Shown piece after piece: positions 10,183 to 21,546 of a stretch of DNA of 64,000 nt. The position numbers and the translations under genes were made by a program. The notes beneath the pieces were generated by a model, which saw only the letters and a program-made list of their open reading frames with translations, ran no database searches and was not told where the DNA came from. The stretch is taken from assembly GCF_029867415.1 (NCBI RefSeq), contig NC_081180.1:232676625-232740624 (forward strand), written 5' to 3'. Each line of letters begins with the position of its first letter. Position 1 is the stretch's first letter. This DNA comes from Vicia villosa (taxonomy: Eukaryota; Streptophyta; Magnoliopsida; Fabales; Fabaceae).

Positions 10183-10756
10183 ATTGAATTTCAGATTTCA
10201 ATTTTATGCCATTTTAGTAAGGGATTTAATTGAATTCTTTAAGATTATGTTATAATGCATGTGATGTGAGTTTGAAGATTGTGTTAATGCAATCATTGGA
10301 TTCAGAATAAGTTTGACCAAATAAATAGAGGTCCTATTTATTTAGGTTTAACAGTGACAAATATTTTATGAGACTCGGTTTAACCGTGATAAATTCTGGG
10401 TCATGTGTGGTAGTCTGCCTCTGCATCCTTGATTTAGGGAAATCGAAAGATGCGATTAGTGGTTGGTTGAAAGAAACTATAGAATAACTATTTATGCAAA
10501 TTATACCATCTACAAGTCATAAGGTGAATCATATAAATAATTGTGCATTGAAGTTGGATTGCGTTCTTGATTTTTACTCAAACTCCATTGCCAACATGGT
10601 ATGGTTTACAAAGGATTGACTTTTGTTTTTTCTATTAATCAACGTGTAAATTGAAATCAAGGTAATATATTATATACCTTTATCTATGATATACGCATCA
10701 CTTGCAAATAGTAGCAAATTTGTGGAATATTTTCAACAATTTGAACAGATACTCAC
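10183..10756. other. Intergenic, 3' flanks of convergent genes
   Basis: Spacer between convergent genes. It contains one copy (about 10315-10432) of a dispersed repeat whose relative lies at 11834-11956. No other feature recognised. Confidence 0.45.
10315..10432 (+). repeat. Dispersed repeat, copy A
   Basis: Shares AAATAAATAGAGGTCCTA, TATTTTATGAGA, GTGATAAATT and the GTCxTGTGxGGTAG segment with 11834-11956, with small indels. No terminal repeats were resolved, so the element class is unknown. Confidence 0.55.
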
Positions 10757-11128
10757 TCAACTAGGCGTCTCTCTAGAAGAAGAAGAATGCAAGAACTCAA
10801 TGCAATCTGCTACAGCTTTTGCACGGTGTGAATCAGCGAGGTGATCTGATAATGAATGAGACCTTACCAAAGTGGATGAAGAAACCTTCATAGTGGATCT
10901 CCTTCTCAAAGAAACGGTTTTTAGAGAATTTGTTACCTTTGCTCCAAGCCTTATTAGGAATCTGACAGGTAACATAACAGGGTCTCTGCTGTGAAATCTG
11001 AAACTCCAAGTTCCAATTATTCTCTTCCTGTTTCTTAGTATTCTGCTGCTGCTTCTATGCTTTAGAATCATGGTTGGTTTCTCATGAACACCGGGACTAA
11101 AACATGCCCTTTTGCTTTTTTTAAACAT
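10757..11128 (-). CDS. Small basic plant protein of the 'josephin-like' annotation family
   Basis: A predicted 123-residue, highly basic protein without an obvious enzyme domain. It resembles small plant proteins often annotated 'josephin-like' (from memory, with no catalytic josephin domain seen). Shared features are an N-terminal SPGVHEKPTMILKH segment, a WSFRFHSRDP segment, a serine/arginine-rich middle and the C-terminal DSHRAKAVADCIEFLHSSSS block. The open frame continues 14 codons further up to 11170, but that codon is TTG and an in-frame stop lies just above it, so I choose the ATG at 11128. A TATATATAAA motif on the minus strand about 55 bases upstream of this ATG is a plausible core promoter, which supports the choice. 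Function unknown. It converges on the isomerase gene at 9466-10182. Confidence 0.6.
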   Translation of the reverse strand: MFKKSKRACFSPGVHEKPTMILKHRSSSRILRNRKRIIGTWSFRFHSRDPVMLPVRFLIRLGAKVTNSLKTVSLRRRSTMKVSSSTLVRSHSLSDHLADSHRAKAVADCIEFLHSSSSRETPS

Positions 11129-11177
11129 TTGAATAGCAAAACAAGGCTTCCCAACTGCACAAGAAGCCAATAGTTTC

Positions 11178-11190
11178 TGTTTTTATATAT
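11178..11190 (-). promoter_or_regulatory. Candidate TATA box of the josephin-like gene
   Basis: Minus-strand CTATATATAAAAA lies 50-60 bases upstream of the chosen ATG at 11128. Transcription starting about 30 bases downstream would leave a short leader of about 20-30 bases. Confidence 0.4.
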
Positions 11191-12117
11191 AGTGAGAGAG
11201 GGATAGCATAGCAGTAGAAGGGGACAGTTGGAAAGGTTGGAAAATGAATATATATAGTGAATATAGATGTATTGATCTTAAGGGAATGCTAGCTAGGTAG
11301 TGAAATGGAAGAAAGGTATAGTAGGTTTCAAGGTAAATCATTAAGAGTGTGATGTTTCAAGAACATTTAAGAATTTAGGTGTATGAGAAGTACAAAAGAG
11401 AGCAACTTGATCAGAGAACAAGTAAGCTTCATATACGTGGAAGAGACATGTACACATGAGCTTGTTGTGGAATCATGTTTTGCCATTTATGAGGGGGAGC
11501 CCTACCATGATCAAGCTAATTTAGAGGCAAAATATGAAGTAACACAAATTGTGAAGGATCAAAAAGAGAGAAAAAGGGGTTTTTGGTTTGGTCAAAAAGC
11601 AAAGAGGTGGATCCTAAGATCAAAGAACGAGACAATAATGAAAATGTTAAGGTTAATATAAAGATGCAATAGATATTATATACTCTTCTAATCAGCTTTT
11701 CTTTTGAGATGGTATTGGAGGGCCTACACATGTTTTTTGGTTCCTCTTTTATATTTGGTTCTGTTTCTGAAATCTGTATTTAGAGAGTCTTAAGTTTCTA
11801 TAGGCCCTGTGTAATTTAGTCACAATGTAATCAGGACAAAATAAATAGAGGTCCTAGTTAATTATGACAAGTATTTTATGAGATCCTATTTAATTACGAT
11901 TTAACTGTGATAAATTTTGAGTCCTGTGAGGTAGCTTGTCCTCAAAGACGACCCTGTCTATGATGTGCATTGTTTAGAGATGGAAAGAGAGGGGTGGAGG
12001 GGATAAATTTGAGTATGGAGAAAAGGGTTGGCGTGTAAATGAGGGAATCACTTAATCATCTTTTTGTAGTTCCTTTTTCTATGTTGGAGAGAAAAATGAA
12101 CCTCCATTATGGCATCT
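11191..12117. other. Intergenic region up to the tandem array
   Basis: It contains a 92-codon open frame at 11383-11661 that I do not recognise and do not trust as a gene, and a dispersed repeat copy at 11834-11956. The sequence directly before 12118 (AACCTCCATTATGGCATCT) is unique, so the array edge is sharp. Confidence 0.4.
11834..11956 (+). repeat. Dispersed repeat, copy B
   Basis: Relative of 10315-10432. It ends with CCTCAAAGACGACCCTG. The two copies are direct, about 1.5 kb apart and clearly diverged. Confidence 0.55.
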
Positions 12118-12993
12118 CTGCAAATTTATTTCTCAAGCCATGCCTTTTGACCTGTGTTTGATTGGATGCACTCATTTTTTGTCAGTGTCACATGTTTATT
12201 TGGTTGTGTTGTATTTACAAACATGTCTTACAAATGAAACAAAATGAATGGTGAGAAGTTGTATAGAATTGTTTGATTACTAAATATTGTAATGTTGATC
12301 AGAATGTTTTATGTTAAACTGATTTGATCATTCTCCTAATCAATACTTAAATCAAAAATTTGTTTGTGGTGTTAAACAACTAAGAGCTACTTTTGCATTC
12401 TTAAATAGCTTAGGTGTTTAGAAGTAATTGAATGTATGCATTTTGTTTATGCTTGTTGATAAAACATTTATGATTGAACTAGTTCTGATGTTGGATAGTT
12501 TTTGCATTTTAGTGCAATCATCTATATCCTTTTTATAAATCTCTAAAAAAAATATACAAGTCCCCTACCAATATCAAGAGTTATAGTTTTAATCTTTTGT
12601 AAAAGTGATTGAGTTGGTCTTTGAAAATATATCATTTTTCAAAATTTAATCATATTTAAATTTGTATTTACAATATGAAGAACATTTGATTTTAATCCTT
12701 TAAAATAATGAGTAAATACATCATTTGTTGAATGAGTAAAAGAAGTCAAATTTATTTATAATAGTGTCCACCGGAAGTTTAACAAGCATACAATATGGAG
12801 ATTAAATAGTTGAAGTGGAAAAGATTCAGTTGATAAGCAAGAATCAACAACCATGATATTTTTTATGTAACTTATTTTTATTATAAATTTACCCTCAACT
12901 CAAGGCAATAATTAAAATAAAAATTAAGAACTGAACCATTTTTCTATTTTTCCATTAATTACGTAGTTAGAGTTTTTAATTTGTAATTCCTTG

Positions 12994-13495
12994 TGTTGAA
13001 GCAGGTTGTTGCTCGAACACAAGGTGTGTCGAAGTGTGTAATAGTTTGTTACACATAGATTTGTTTAAGATCTAGATATATTTGATTTAGATTTAAAATA
13101 GATAAGATTTGATTTAATTCCAAAATAGGTATTTTGGGCTTTTATAGTTTTGGGCTTTGGCTTAGGGAGAAAGCTAAACTAAATCTATAAATAGGGAGTA
13201 ACCTTCATTATTTGTAATCAAGTCAATAACTTGTATTCACAGAAGTTGCAGTTGCAAGTGAATAACAGATTTTCCACAGATTGTGGGCAGAGAGAAATTC
13301 TGCAGAAAATACTTTCTTCTTCCCTTTTAATTTTCGCAAACCCTAATCCTACTTTTGTTCTTATTTTGCTCTGTGCTGGAGATTTGAGTTGCTTTAGAGA
13401 TAAACTGCTTGAATCTTTATCTAGGATGATTATCTGTTAGTTTTTGAACTTTAGAGATAGATTTAGAGCTAGCATTCACTGTTTGTATCTGTACG
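12994..13495 (+). repeat. Ty1/copia-LTR-like segment within the monomer (first copy)
   Basis: The segment begins TGTTGAAGCAGG after AATTCCTTG, like many plant copia LTRs. It has a canonical TATAAATAG at 13186-13194 about 190 bases in, followed by a leader-like stretch. I could not find a matching LTR end, primer site or target duplication, so it may be a truncated LTR captured in the monomer. The same segment recurs in every monomer at the array period. Confidence 0.45.
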
Positions 13496-16251
13496 CTGCA
13501 AATTTATTTCTCAAGCCATGCCTTTTGACCTGTGTTTGATTGGATGCACTCATTTTTTGTTAGTGTCACATGTTTATTTGGTTGTGTTGTATTTACAAAC
13601 ATGTCTTACAAATGAAACAAAATGAATGGTGAGAAGTTGTATAGAATTGTTTGATTACTAAATATTGTAATGTTGATCAGAATGTTTTATGTTAAACTGA
13701 TTTGATCATTCTCCTAATCAATACTGAAATCAAAAATTTGTTTGTGGTGTTAAACAACTAAGAGCTACTTTTGCATTCTTAAATAGCTTAGGTGTTTAGA
13801 AGTAATTGAATGTATGCATTTTGTTTATGCTTGTTGATAAAACATTTATAATTGAACTAGTTCTGATGTTGGATAGTTTTTGCATTTTAGTGCAATCATC
13901 TATATCCTTTTTATAAATCTCTAAAAAAAATATACAAGTCCCCTACCAATATCAAGAGTTATAGTTTTAATCTTTTGTAAAAGTGATTGAGTTGGTCTTT
14001 GAAAATATATCATTTTTCAAAATTTAATCATATTTAAATTTGTATTTACAATATGAATAACATTTGATTTTAATCCTTTAAAATAATGAGTAAATACATC
14101 ATTTGTTGAATGAGTAAAAGAAGTCAAATTTATTTATAATAGTGTCCACCGGAAGTTTAACAAGCATACAATATGGAGATTAAATAGTTGAAGTGGAAAA
14201 GATTCAGTTGATAAGCAAGAATCAACAACCATGATATTTTTTATGTAACTTATTTTTATTATAAATTTACCCTCAACTCAAGGCAATAATTAAAATAAAA
14301 ATTAAGAACTGAACCATTTTTCTATTTTTCCATTAATTACGTAGTTAGAGTTTTTAATTTGTAATTCCTTGTGTTGAAGCAGGTTGTTGCTCGAACACAA
14401 GGTGTGTCGAAGTGTGTAATAGTTTGTTACACATAGATTTGTTTTAGATCTAGATATATTTGATTTAGATTTAAAATAGATTAGATTTGATTTAATTCCA
14501 AAATAGGTATTTTGGGCTTTTATAGTTTTGGGCTTTGGCTTAGGGAGAAAGCTAAACTAAATCTATAAATAGGGAGTAACCTTCATTATTTGTAATCAAG
14601 TCAATAACTTGTATTCACAGAAGTTGCAGTTGCAAGTGAATAACAGATTTTCCACAGATTGTGGGCAGAGAGAAATTCTGCAGAAAATACTTTCTTCTTC
14701 CCTTTTAATTTTCGCAAACCCTAATCCTACTTTTGTTCTTATTTTGCTCTGTGCTGGAGATTTGAGTTGCTTTAGAGATAAACTGCTTGAATCTTTATCT
14801 AGAATGATTATCTGTTAGTTTTTGAACTTTAGAGATAGATTTAGAGCTAGCATTCACTGTTTGTATCTGTACGCTGCAAATTTATTTCTCAAGCCATGCC
14901 TTTTGACCTGTGTTTGATTGGATGCACTCATTTTTTGTCAGTGTCACATGTTTATTTGGTTGTGTTGTATTTACAAACATGTCTTACAAATGAAACAAAA
15001 TGAATGGTGAGAAGTTGTATAGAATTGTTTGATTACTAAATATTGTAATGTTGATCAGAATGTTTTATGTTAAACTGATTTGATCATTCTCCTAATCAAT
15101 ACTGAAATCAAAAATTTGTTTGTGGTGTTAAACAACTAGGAGCTACTTTTGCATTCTTAAATAGCTTAGGTGTTTAGAAGTAATTGAATGTGTGCATTTT
15201 GTTTATGCTTGTTGATAAAACATTTATAATTGAACTAGTTCTGATGTTGGATAGTTTTTGCATTTTAGTGCAATCATCTATATCCTTTTTATAAATCTAT
15301 AAAAAAAATATACAAGTCCCCTACCAATATCAAGAGTTATAGTTTTAATCTTTTGTAAAAGTGATTGAGTTGGTCTTTGAAAATATATCATTTTTCAAAA
15401 TTTAATCATATTTAAATTTGTATTTACAATATGAAGAACATTTGATTTTAATCCTTTAAAATAATGAGTAAATACATCATTTGTTGAATGAGTAAAAGAA
15501 GTCAAATTTATTTATAATAGTGTCCACCGGAAGTTTAACAAGCATACAATATGGAGATTAAATAGTTGAAGTGGAAAAGATTCAGTTGATAAGCAAGAAT
15601 CAACAACCATGATATTTTTTATGTAACTTATTTTTATTATAAATTTACCCTCAACTCAAGGCAATAATTAAAATAAAAATTAAGAACTGAACCATTTTTC
15701 TATTTTCCCATTAATTACGTAGTTAGAGTTTTTAATTTGTAATTCCTTGTGTTGAAGCAGGTTGTTGCTCGAACACAAGGTGTGTCGAAGTGTGTAATAG
15801 TTTGTTACACATAGATTTGTTTTAGATCTAGATATATTTGATTTAGATTTAAAATAGATAAGATTTGATTTAATTCCAAAATAGGTATTTTGGGCTTTTA
15901 TAGTTTTGGGCTTTGGCTTAGGGAGAAAGCTAAACTAAATCTATAAATAGGGAGTAACCTTCATTATTTGTAATCAAGTCAATAACTTGTATTCACAGAA
16001 GTTGCAGTTGCAAGTGAATAACAAATTTTCCACAGATTGTGGGCAGAGAGAAATTCTGCAGAAAATACTTTCTTCTTCCCTTTTAATTTTCGCAAACCCT
16101 AATCCTACTTTTGTTCTTATTTTGCTCTGTGCTGGAGATTTGAGTTGCTTTAGAGATAAACTGCTTGAATCTTTATCTAGGATGATTATCTGTTAGTTTT
16201 TGAACTTTAGAGATAGATTTAGAGCTAGCATTCACTGTTTGTATCTGTACG

Positions 16252-16321
16252 CTGCAAATTTATTTCTCAAGCCATACCTTTTGACCTGTGTTTGATTTGA
16301 TTCACTGTTTGTATCTGTACG
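16252..16321 (+). repeat. 70-bp partial duplication at the monomer junction (first of two)
   Basis: CTGCAAATTTATTTCTCAAG through the GTATCTGTACG end of the previous monomer is inserted here, with small changes (CCATACC for CCATGCC, and a GATTTGATTC junction). The identical insert occurs at 17700-17769, so the 1,448-bp form spread to two adjacent monomers by unequal exchange or conversion. Confidence 0.9.
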
Positions 16322-17699
16322 CTGCAAATTTATTTCTCAAGCCATGCCTTTTGACCTGTGTTTGATTGGATGCACTCATTTTTTGTCAGTGTCACATGTT
16401 TATTTGGTTGTGTTGTATTTACAAACATGTCTTACAAATGAAACAAAATGAATGGTGAGAAGTTGTATAGAATTGTTTGATTACTAAATATTGTAATGTT
16501 GATCAGAATGTTTTATGTTAAACTGATTTGATCATTCTCCTAATCAATACTGAAATCAAAAATTTGTTTGTGGTGTTAAACAACTAAGAGCTACTTTTGC
16601 ATTCTTAAATAGCTTAGGTGTTTAGAAGTAATTGAATGTGTGCATTTTGTTTATGCTTGTTGATAAAACATTTATAATTGAACTAGTTCTGATGTTGGAT
16701 AGTTTTTGCATTTTAGTGCAATCATCTATATCCTTTTTATAAATCTCTAAAAAAAATATACAAGTCCCCTACCAATATCAAGAGTTATAGTTTTAATCTT
16801 TTGTAAAAGTGATTGAGTTGGTCTTTGAAAATATATCATTTTTCAAAATTTAATCATATTTAAATTTGTATTTACAATATGAAGAACATTTGATTTTAAT
16901 CCTTTAAAATAATGAGTAAATACATTATTTGTTGAATGAGTAAAAGAAGTCAAATTTATTTATAATAGTGTCCACCGGAAGTTTAACAAGCATACAATAT
17001 GGAGATTAAATAGTTGAAGTGGAAAAGATTCAGTTGATAAGCAAGAATCAACAACCATGATATTTTTTATGTAACTTATTTTTATTATAAATTTACCCTC
17101 AACTCAAGGCAATAATTAAAATAAAAATTAAGAACTGAACCGTTTTTCTATTTTTCCATTAATTACGTAGTTAGAGTTTTTAATTTGTAATTCCTTGTGT
17201 TGAAGCAGGTTGTTGCTCGAACACAAGGTGTGTCGAAGTGTGTAATAGTTTGTTACACATAGATTTGTTTTAGATCTAGATATATTTGATTTAGATTTAA
17301 AATAGATAAGATTTGATTTAATTCCAAAATAGGTATTTTGGGCTTTTATAGTTTTGGGCTTTGGCTTAGGGAGAAAGCTAAACTAAATCTATAAATAGGG
17401 AGTAACCTTCATTATTTGTAATCAAGTCAATAACTTGTATTCACAGAAGTTGCAGTTGCAAGTGAATAACAAATTTTCCACAGATTGTGGGCAGAGAGAA
17501 ATTCTGCAGAAAATACTTTCTTCTTCCCTTTTAATTTTCGCAAACCATAATCCTACTTTTGTTCTTATTTTGCTCTGTGCTGGAGATTTGAGTTGCTTTA
17601 GAGATAAACTGCTTGAATCTTTATCTAGGATGATTATCTGTTAGTTTTTGAACTTTAGAGATAGATTTAGAGCTAGCATTCACTGTTTGTATCTGTACG

Positions 17700-17769
17700 C
17701 TGCAAATTTATTTCTCAAGCCATACCTTTTGACCTGTGTTTGATTTGATTCACTGTTTGTATCTGTACG
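17700..17769 (+). repeat. 70-bp partial duplication at the monomer junction (second of two)
   Basis: Same 70-bp insert as at 16252-16321. It is absent from all other monomers in the window. Confidence 0.9.
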
Positions 17770-19256
17770 CTGCAAATTTATTTCTCAAGCCATGCCTTTT
17801 GACCTGTGTTTGATTGGATGCACTCATTTTTTGTCAGTGTCACATGTTTATTTGGTTGTGTTGTATTTACAAACATGTCTTACAAATGAAACAAAATGAA
17901 TGGTGAGAAGTTGTATAGAATTGTTTGATTACTAAATATTGTAATGTTGATCAGAATGTTTTATGTTAAACTGATTTGATCATTCTCCTAATCAATACTG
18001 AAATCAAAAATTTGTTTGTGGTGTTAAACAACTAAGAGCTACTTTTGCATTCTTAAATAGCTTAGGTGTTTAGAAGTAATTGAATGTGTGCATTTTGTTT
18101 ATGCTTGTTGATAAAACATTTATAATTGAACTAGTTCTGATGTTGGATAGTTTTTGCATTTTAGTGCAATCATCTATATCCTTTTTATAAATCTCTAAAA
18201 AAAATATACAAGTCCCCTACCAATATCAAGAGTTATAGTTTTAATCTTTTGTAAAAGTGATTGAGTTGGTCTTTGAAAATATATCATTTTTCAAAATTTA
18301 ATCATATTTAAATTTGTATTTACAATATGAAGAACATTTGATTTTAATCCTTTAAAATAATGAGTAAATACATTATTTGTTGAATGAGTAAAAGAAGTCA
18401 AATTTATTTATAATAGTGTCCACCGGAAGTTTAACAAGCATACAATATGGAGATTAAATAGTTGAAGTGGAAAAGATTCAGTTGATAAGCAAGAATCAAC
18501 AACCATGATATTTTTTATGTAACTTATTTTTATTATAAATTTACCCTCAACTCAAGGCAATAATTAAAATAAAAATTAAGAACTGAACCGTTTTTCTATT
18601 TTTCCATTAATTACGTAGTTAGAGTTTTTAATTTGTAATTCCTTGTGTTGAAGCAGGTTGTTGCTCGAACACAAGGTGTGTCGAAGTGTGTAATAGTTTG
18701 TTACACATAGATTTGTTTTAGATCTAGATATATTTGATTTAGATTTAAAATAGATTAGATTTGATTTAATTCCAAAATAGGTATTTTGGGCTTTTATAGT
18801 TATGGGCTTTGGCTTAGGGAGAAAGCTAAACTAAATCTATAAATAGGGAGTAACCTTCATTATTTGTAATCAAGTCAATAACTTGTATTCACAGTAGTTG
18901 CAGTTGCAAGTGAATAACAGATTTTCCACAGATTGTGGGCAGAGAGAAATTCTGCAGAAAATACTTTCTTCTTCCCTTTTAATTTTCGCAAACCCTAATC
19001 CTACTTTTGTTCTTATTTTGCTCTGTGCTGGAGATTTGAGTTGCTTTAGAGATAAACTGCTTGAATCTTTATCTAGGATGATTATCTGTTAGTTTTTGAA
19101 CTTTAGAGATAGATTTAGAGCTAGCATTCACTGTTTGTATCTGTACGCTGCAAATTAATTTCTCAAGCCATGCCTTTTGACCTGTGTTTGATTGGATGCA
19201 CTCATTTTTTGTCAGTGTCACATGTTTATTTGGTTGTGTTGTATTTACAAACATGT

Positions 19257-19261
19257 CTTAC
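19257..19261 (+). repeat. Left target-site duplication (CTTAC) of the Ogre element
   Basis: CTTAC precedes the element here and follows it at 39051-39055. The uninterrupted monomer reads ATGTCTTACAAATG. Confidence 0.95.
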
Positions 19262-20967
19262 TGTGGACCTCCGATTTTTTAATCCCGGGCCATACCTCTG
19301 TTCTGTAGAGATACGTGAACTCACTCTTTTTTATCGCTTAATGCTTTCGCATTTTGAAAATTCACAGAGTCGCCACCGACCTTTTATTTTATCCAATTAA
19401 GGAAAGGTTTATAAAAGAAACAGAAAAAAGACCTTTAAGAAATTCTGGGTAAGGGGGTAGGTTATACAAAGGGAAGGTGTTAGCACCCTTTGTATCCATG
19501 GTTATCCATGGGCTCTTAAGTTTGCTTAGCTCACTTGTTTTTCGATTACTTTTCAATTGCTATGAAATTGCTCATATGTGGTTTCAAATACCTTTGTAAT
19601 TTGAATTTTGTAATGATCCGTGTGTGGATGTATACAAAATGCTTGTTTATCTTTCGAAAGATGTTTTGAAAAGAACGTTAACTTTTTAATAATCCGTGTT
19701 TGGATGTATACAAAGTATTGTCTTTTTTGAAAGTTTTGTTTTGAAAAACAACAATGTATGAGAATTTTGTTTTTTTTTTTATTTGAGCAAGCAAACTAGG
19801 AGGTCTACCTTGAGTTGTAAGGTCTTTATCCTGTTTCCTTTAAAAATCTATCCTTTCACCGGATATAAACGCAAGGTTCGATTTTGTACTCAAAATAGTG
19901 GAATTTTGACTTTGATTTTGAAAAGAATGAGAAGGGATTACCTTAAAAGGTGCAAGTGTGATTGTGATTGTATTCAGATATTTTATCTTTGAAGTTAGTG
20001 ATCTAACGGTTCAATTTTATCTTTGACATATACGCAGTTTATATTTGCTGGAAATTAAAATGCGGAAATGTAAAGTGCGGAAAGTAAATCTACGCTATTA
20101 CATCGATTCTGCAGGAAATGTAAACTAGCCTATTTACATGAATTTGACATCCTATACATTTATCTAGGAATTTAAATTGCAAGAAAAATAAAAGGCATGT
20201 TTTTTGGATTTTTTATGATTTATTTTAATTATGATTAATGCATGATTAATTAAATTAAAATGAAGAAAAAAGATGAAAATAGATTTAAACCTAGAAATTA
20301 AGTTTAAAATATGTATAAAATATTTGTCAATTAATTTTAAAACAAAACTAATTTTTTTTGGAATTTTTGGAATTGATTTGAAATTGATTTGAGTTAATTA
20401 AAACATAATTATACAAATAATTATACAAATAATTAAAACTTAAAGAGAAAATTATTCAAAATATGTACAAAATTAGTTTATAATATATAAACAATATTTA
20501 ACATGAAGAACAATTTTTTTTATGATTTTTTGATTGGTTAGAATAATTAAAAAGCAAATATATAAATATATACTAATTAATTATGCAAAATATTGAAATT
20601 TTGAAGAAAAATAAAATATTTTTATTTCAGAAAATAATATATTATTTTAGAAGTCTAAAAATATTTTTTATGTATTTTTTGGATTTTTAAAACTATTTTT
20701 AATTAATTTAACAAAGAAATTAAAATAAAATAGAAAATAAAAGGATACTGATCATGTGTGGTTGGATTGAGGGTCCATGATAAGGATTGTTTGATCTGGC
20801 GCGTTGGATGATTCATCAAATGAGATCAGATGGTCCAGAAATTGAGGCACGTGGTGATCAGTACACTTGCAAAGCACAGAATTAGAGGAAATTTTAAAAA
20901 AGTACGCGCGCTGGCTGTCCAATGAGGTGGGGACACCTCATCATCTTCAACCTCTCGCTAGGGCCTT

Positions 20968-20997
20968 TTACAGCGCTTTTATGAAAGAGCGCTGTAA
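20968..20997. other. Perfect 10-bp hairpin in the LTR
   Basis: TTACAGCGCT and AGCGCTGTAA are exact inverted repeats separated by 10 bases. The same hairpin is in the other LTR at 36980-37009. Its position is downstream of the TATA box in the direction of transcription, so it would be in the transcribed leader. Confidence 0.8.
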
Positions 20998-21535
20998 TTG
21001 ATGAGCTTCATACCTGCAAAATAACGAATAGGGGTAAACGAGCATAGAAATCAGGCGCGATGGTACCATTGGATTCGTCTTGTTCCACTGAATGTAACCC
21101 TGCCCTTAATTTGTTTTAATTTTGGCCCTAATGAAGAACCCTAATTTTGAGCTAAGAAAACCCTAAAATGGTATATGCTACAAACAGCCATTAAAATCCA
21201 ATTGAAGCTCCAGAAACGACCAGAGCTTCAAACCAAACACAATTATGCATCTACATCTTGTTAAATATGCGTGTGTTATGAGATATAAGTTGGTTTTAGT
21301 TTGAACAAACCGTGGCCTATATAGCTCGATTCAATGAGGTTTAAGACTTGGAAATGATTGGAATTGTTTCAGTGAAGCTCAGAGATGATGTTTGAGTGCT
21401 TAGTTTGTATTGAAATGGACTGAAATTAAAAACTCGAATTTGAATTTTCTTTGAATTTTTTCAAGTGGTTACAAGTGTATATGAGCAAGGCTTTGTTTCT
21501 GATTCGTGTCCCTTATGTTACTGAAGCATGCTAGC

Positions 21536-21546
21536 CTATTTATAAG
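21536..21546 (-). promoter_or_regulatory. Candidate TATA box in the 3' LTR
   Basis: Minus-strand CTTATAAATAG is a canonical plant TATA box. The counterpart in the 5' LTR at 37548-37558 would drive the element. Confidence 0.5.

Larger units (their letters stand above)
12118..19261 (+). repeat. Tandem array, left block: 1,378-bp monomers (two of 1,448 bp)
   Basis: Monomers start (CTGCAAATT) at 12118, 13496, 14874, 16252, 17700 and 19148. The first three are 1,378 bp. The fourth and fifth are 1,448 bp because each begins with an extra 70-bp partial duplication. The sixth is cut after 114 bp by the Ogre insertion and resumes at 39056. Monomers differ by scattered single-base changes. Each contains AT-rich non-coding DNA and, in the second half, a Ty1/copia-LTR-like segment with a TATA box. 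A 69-codon frame recurs in most monomers but starts with TTG and is not considered a gene. Confidence 0.95.

Noticed and set aside
11383..11661. 92-codon open frame starting with ATG
   Set aside because: No recognisable family, no clear promoter and AT-rich codon use like the background. Kept only as a note in the intergenic entry.
13231..13440. 69-codon open frame repeated in nearly every monomer of the array
   Set aside because: Its first codon is TTG, composition is low-information and it lies in the LTR-like leader. Its repetition follows from the tandem array, not from coding selection.
21132..21167. CCCTAA words in the LTR as interstitial telomere repeats
   Set aside because: Only isolated single copies, not tandem.
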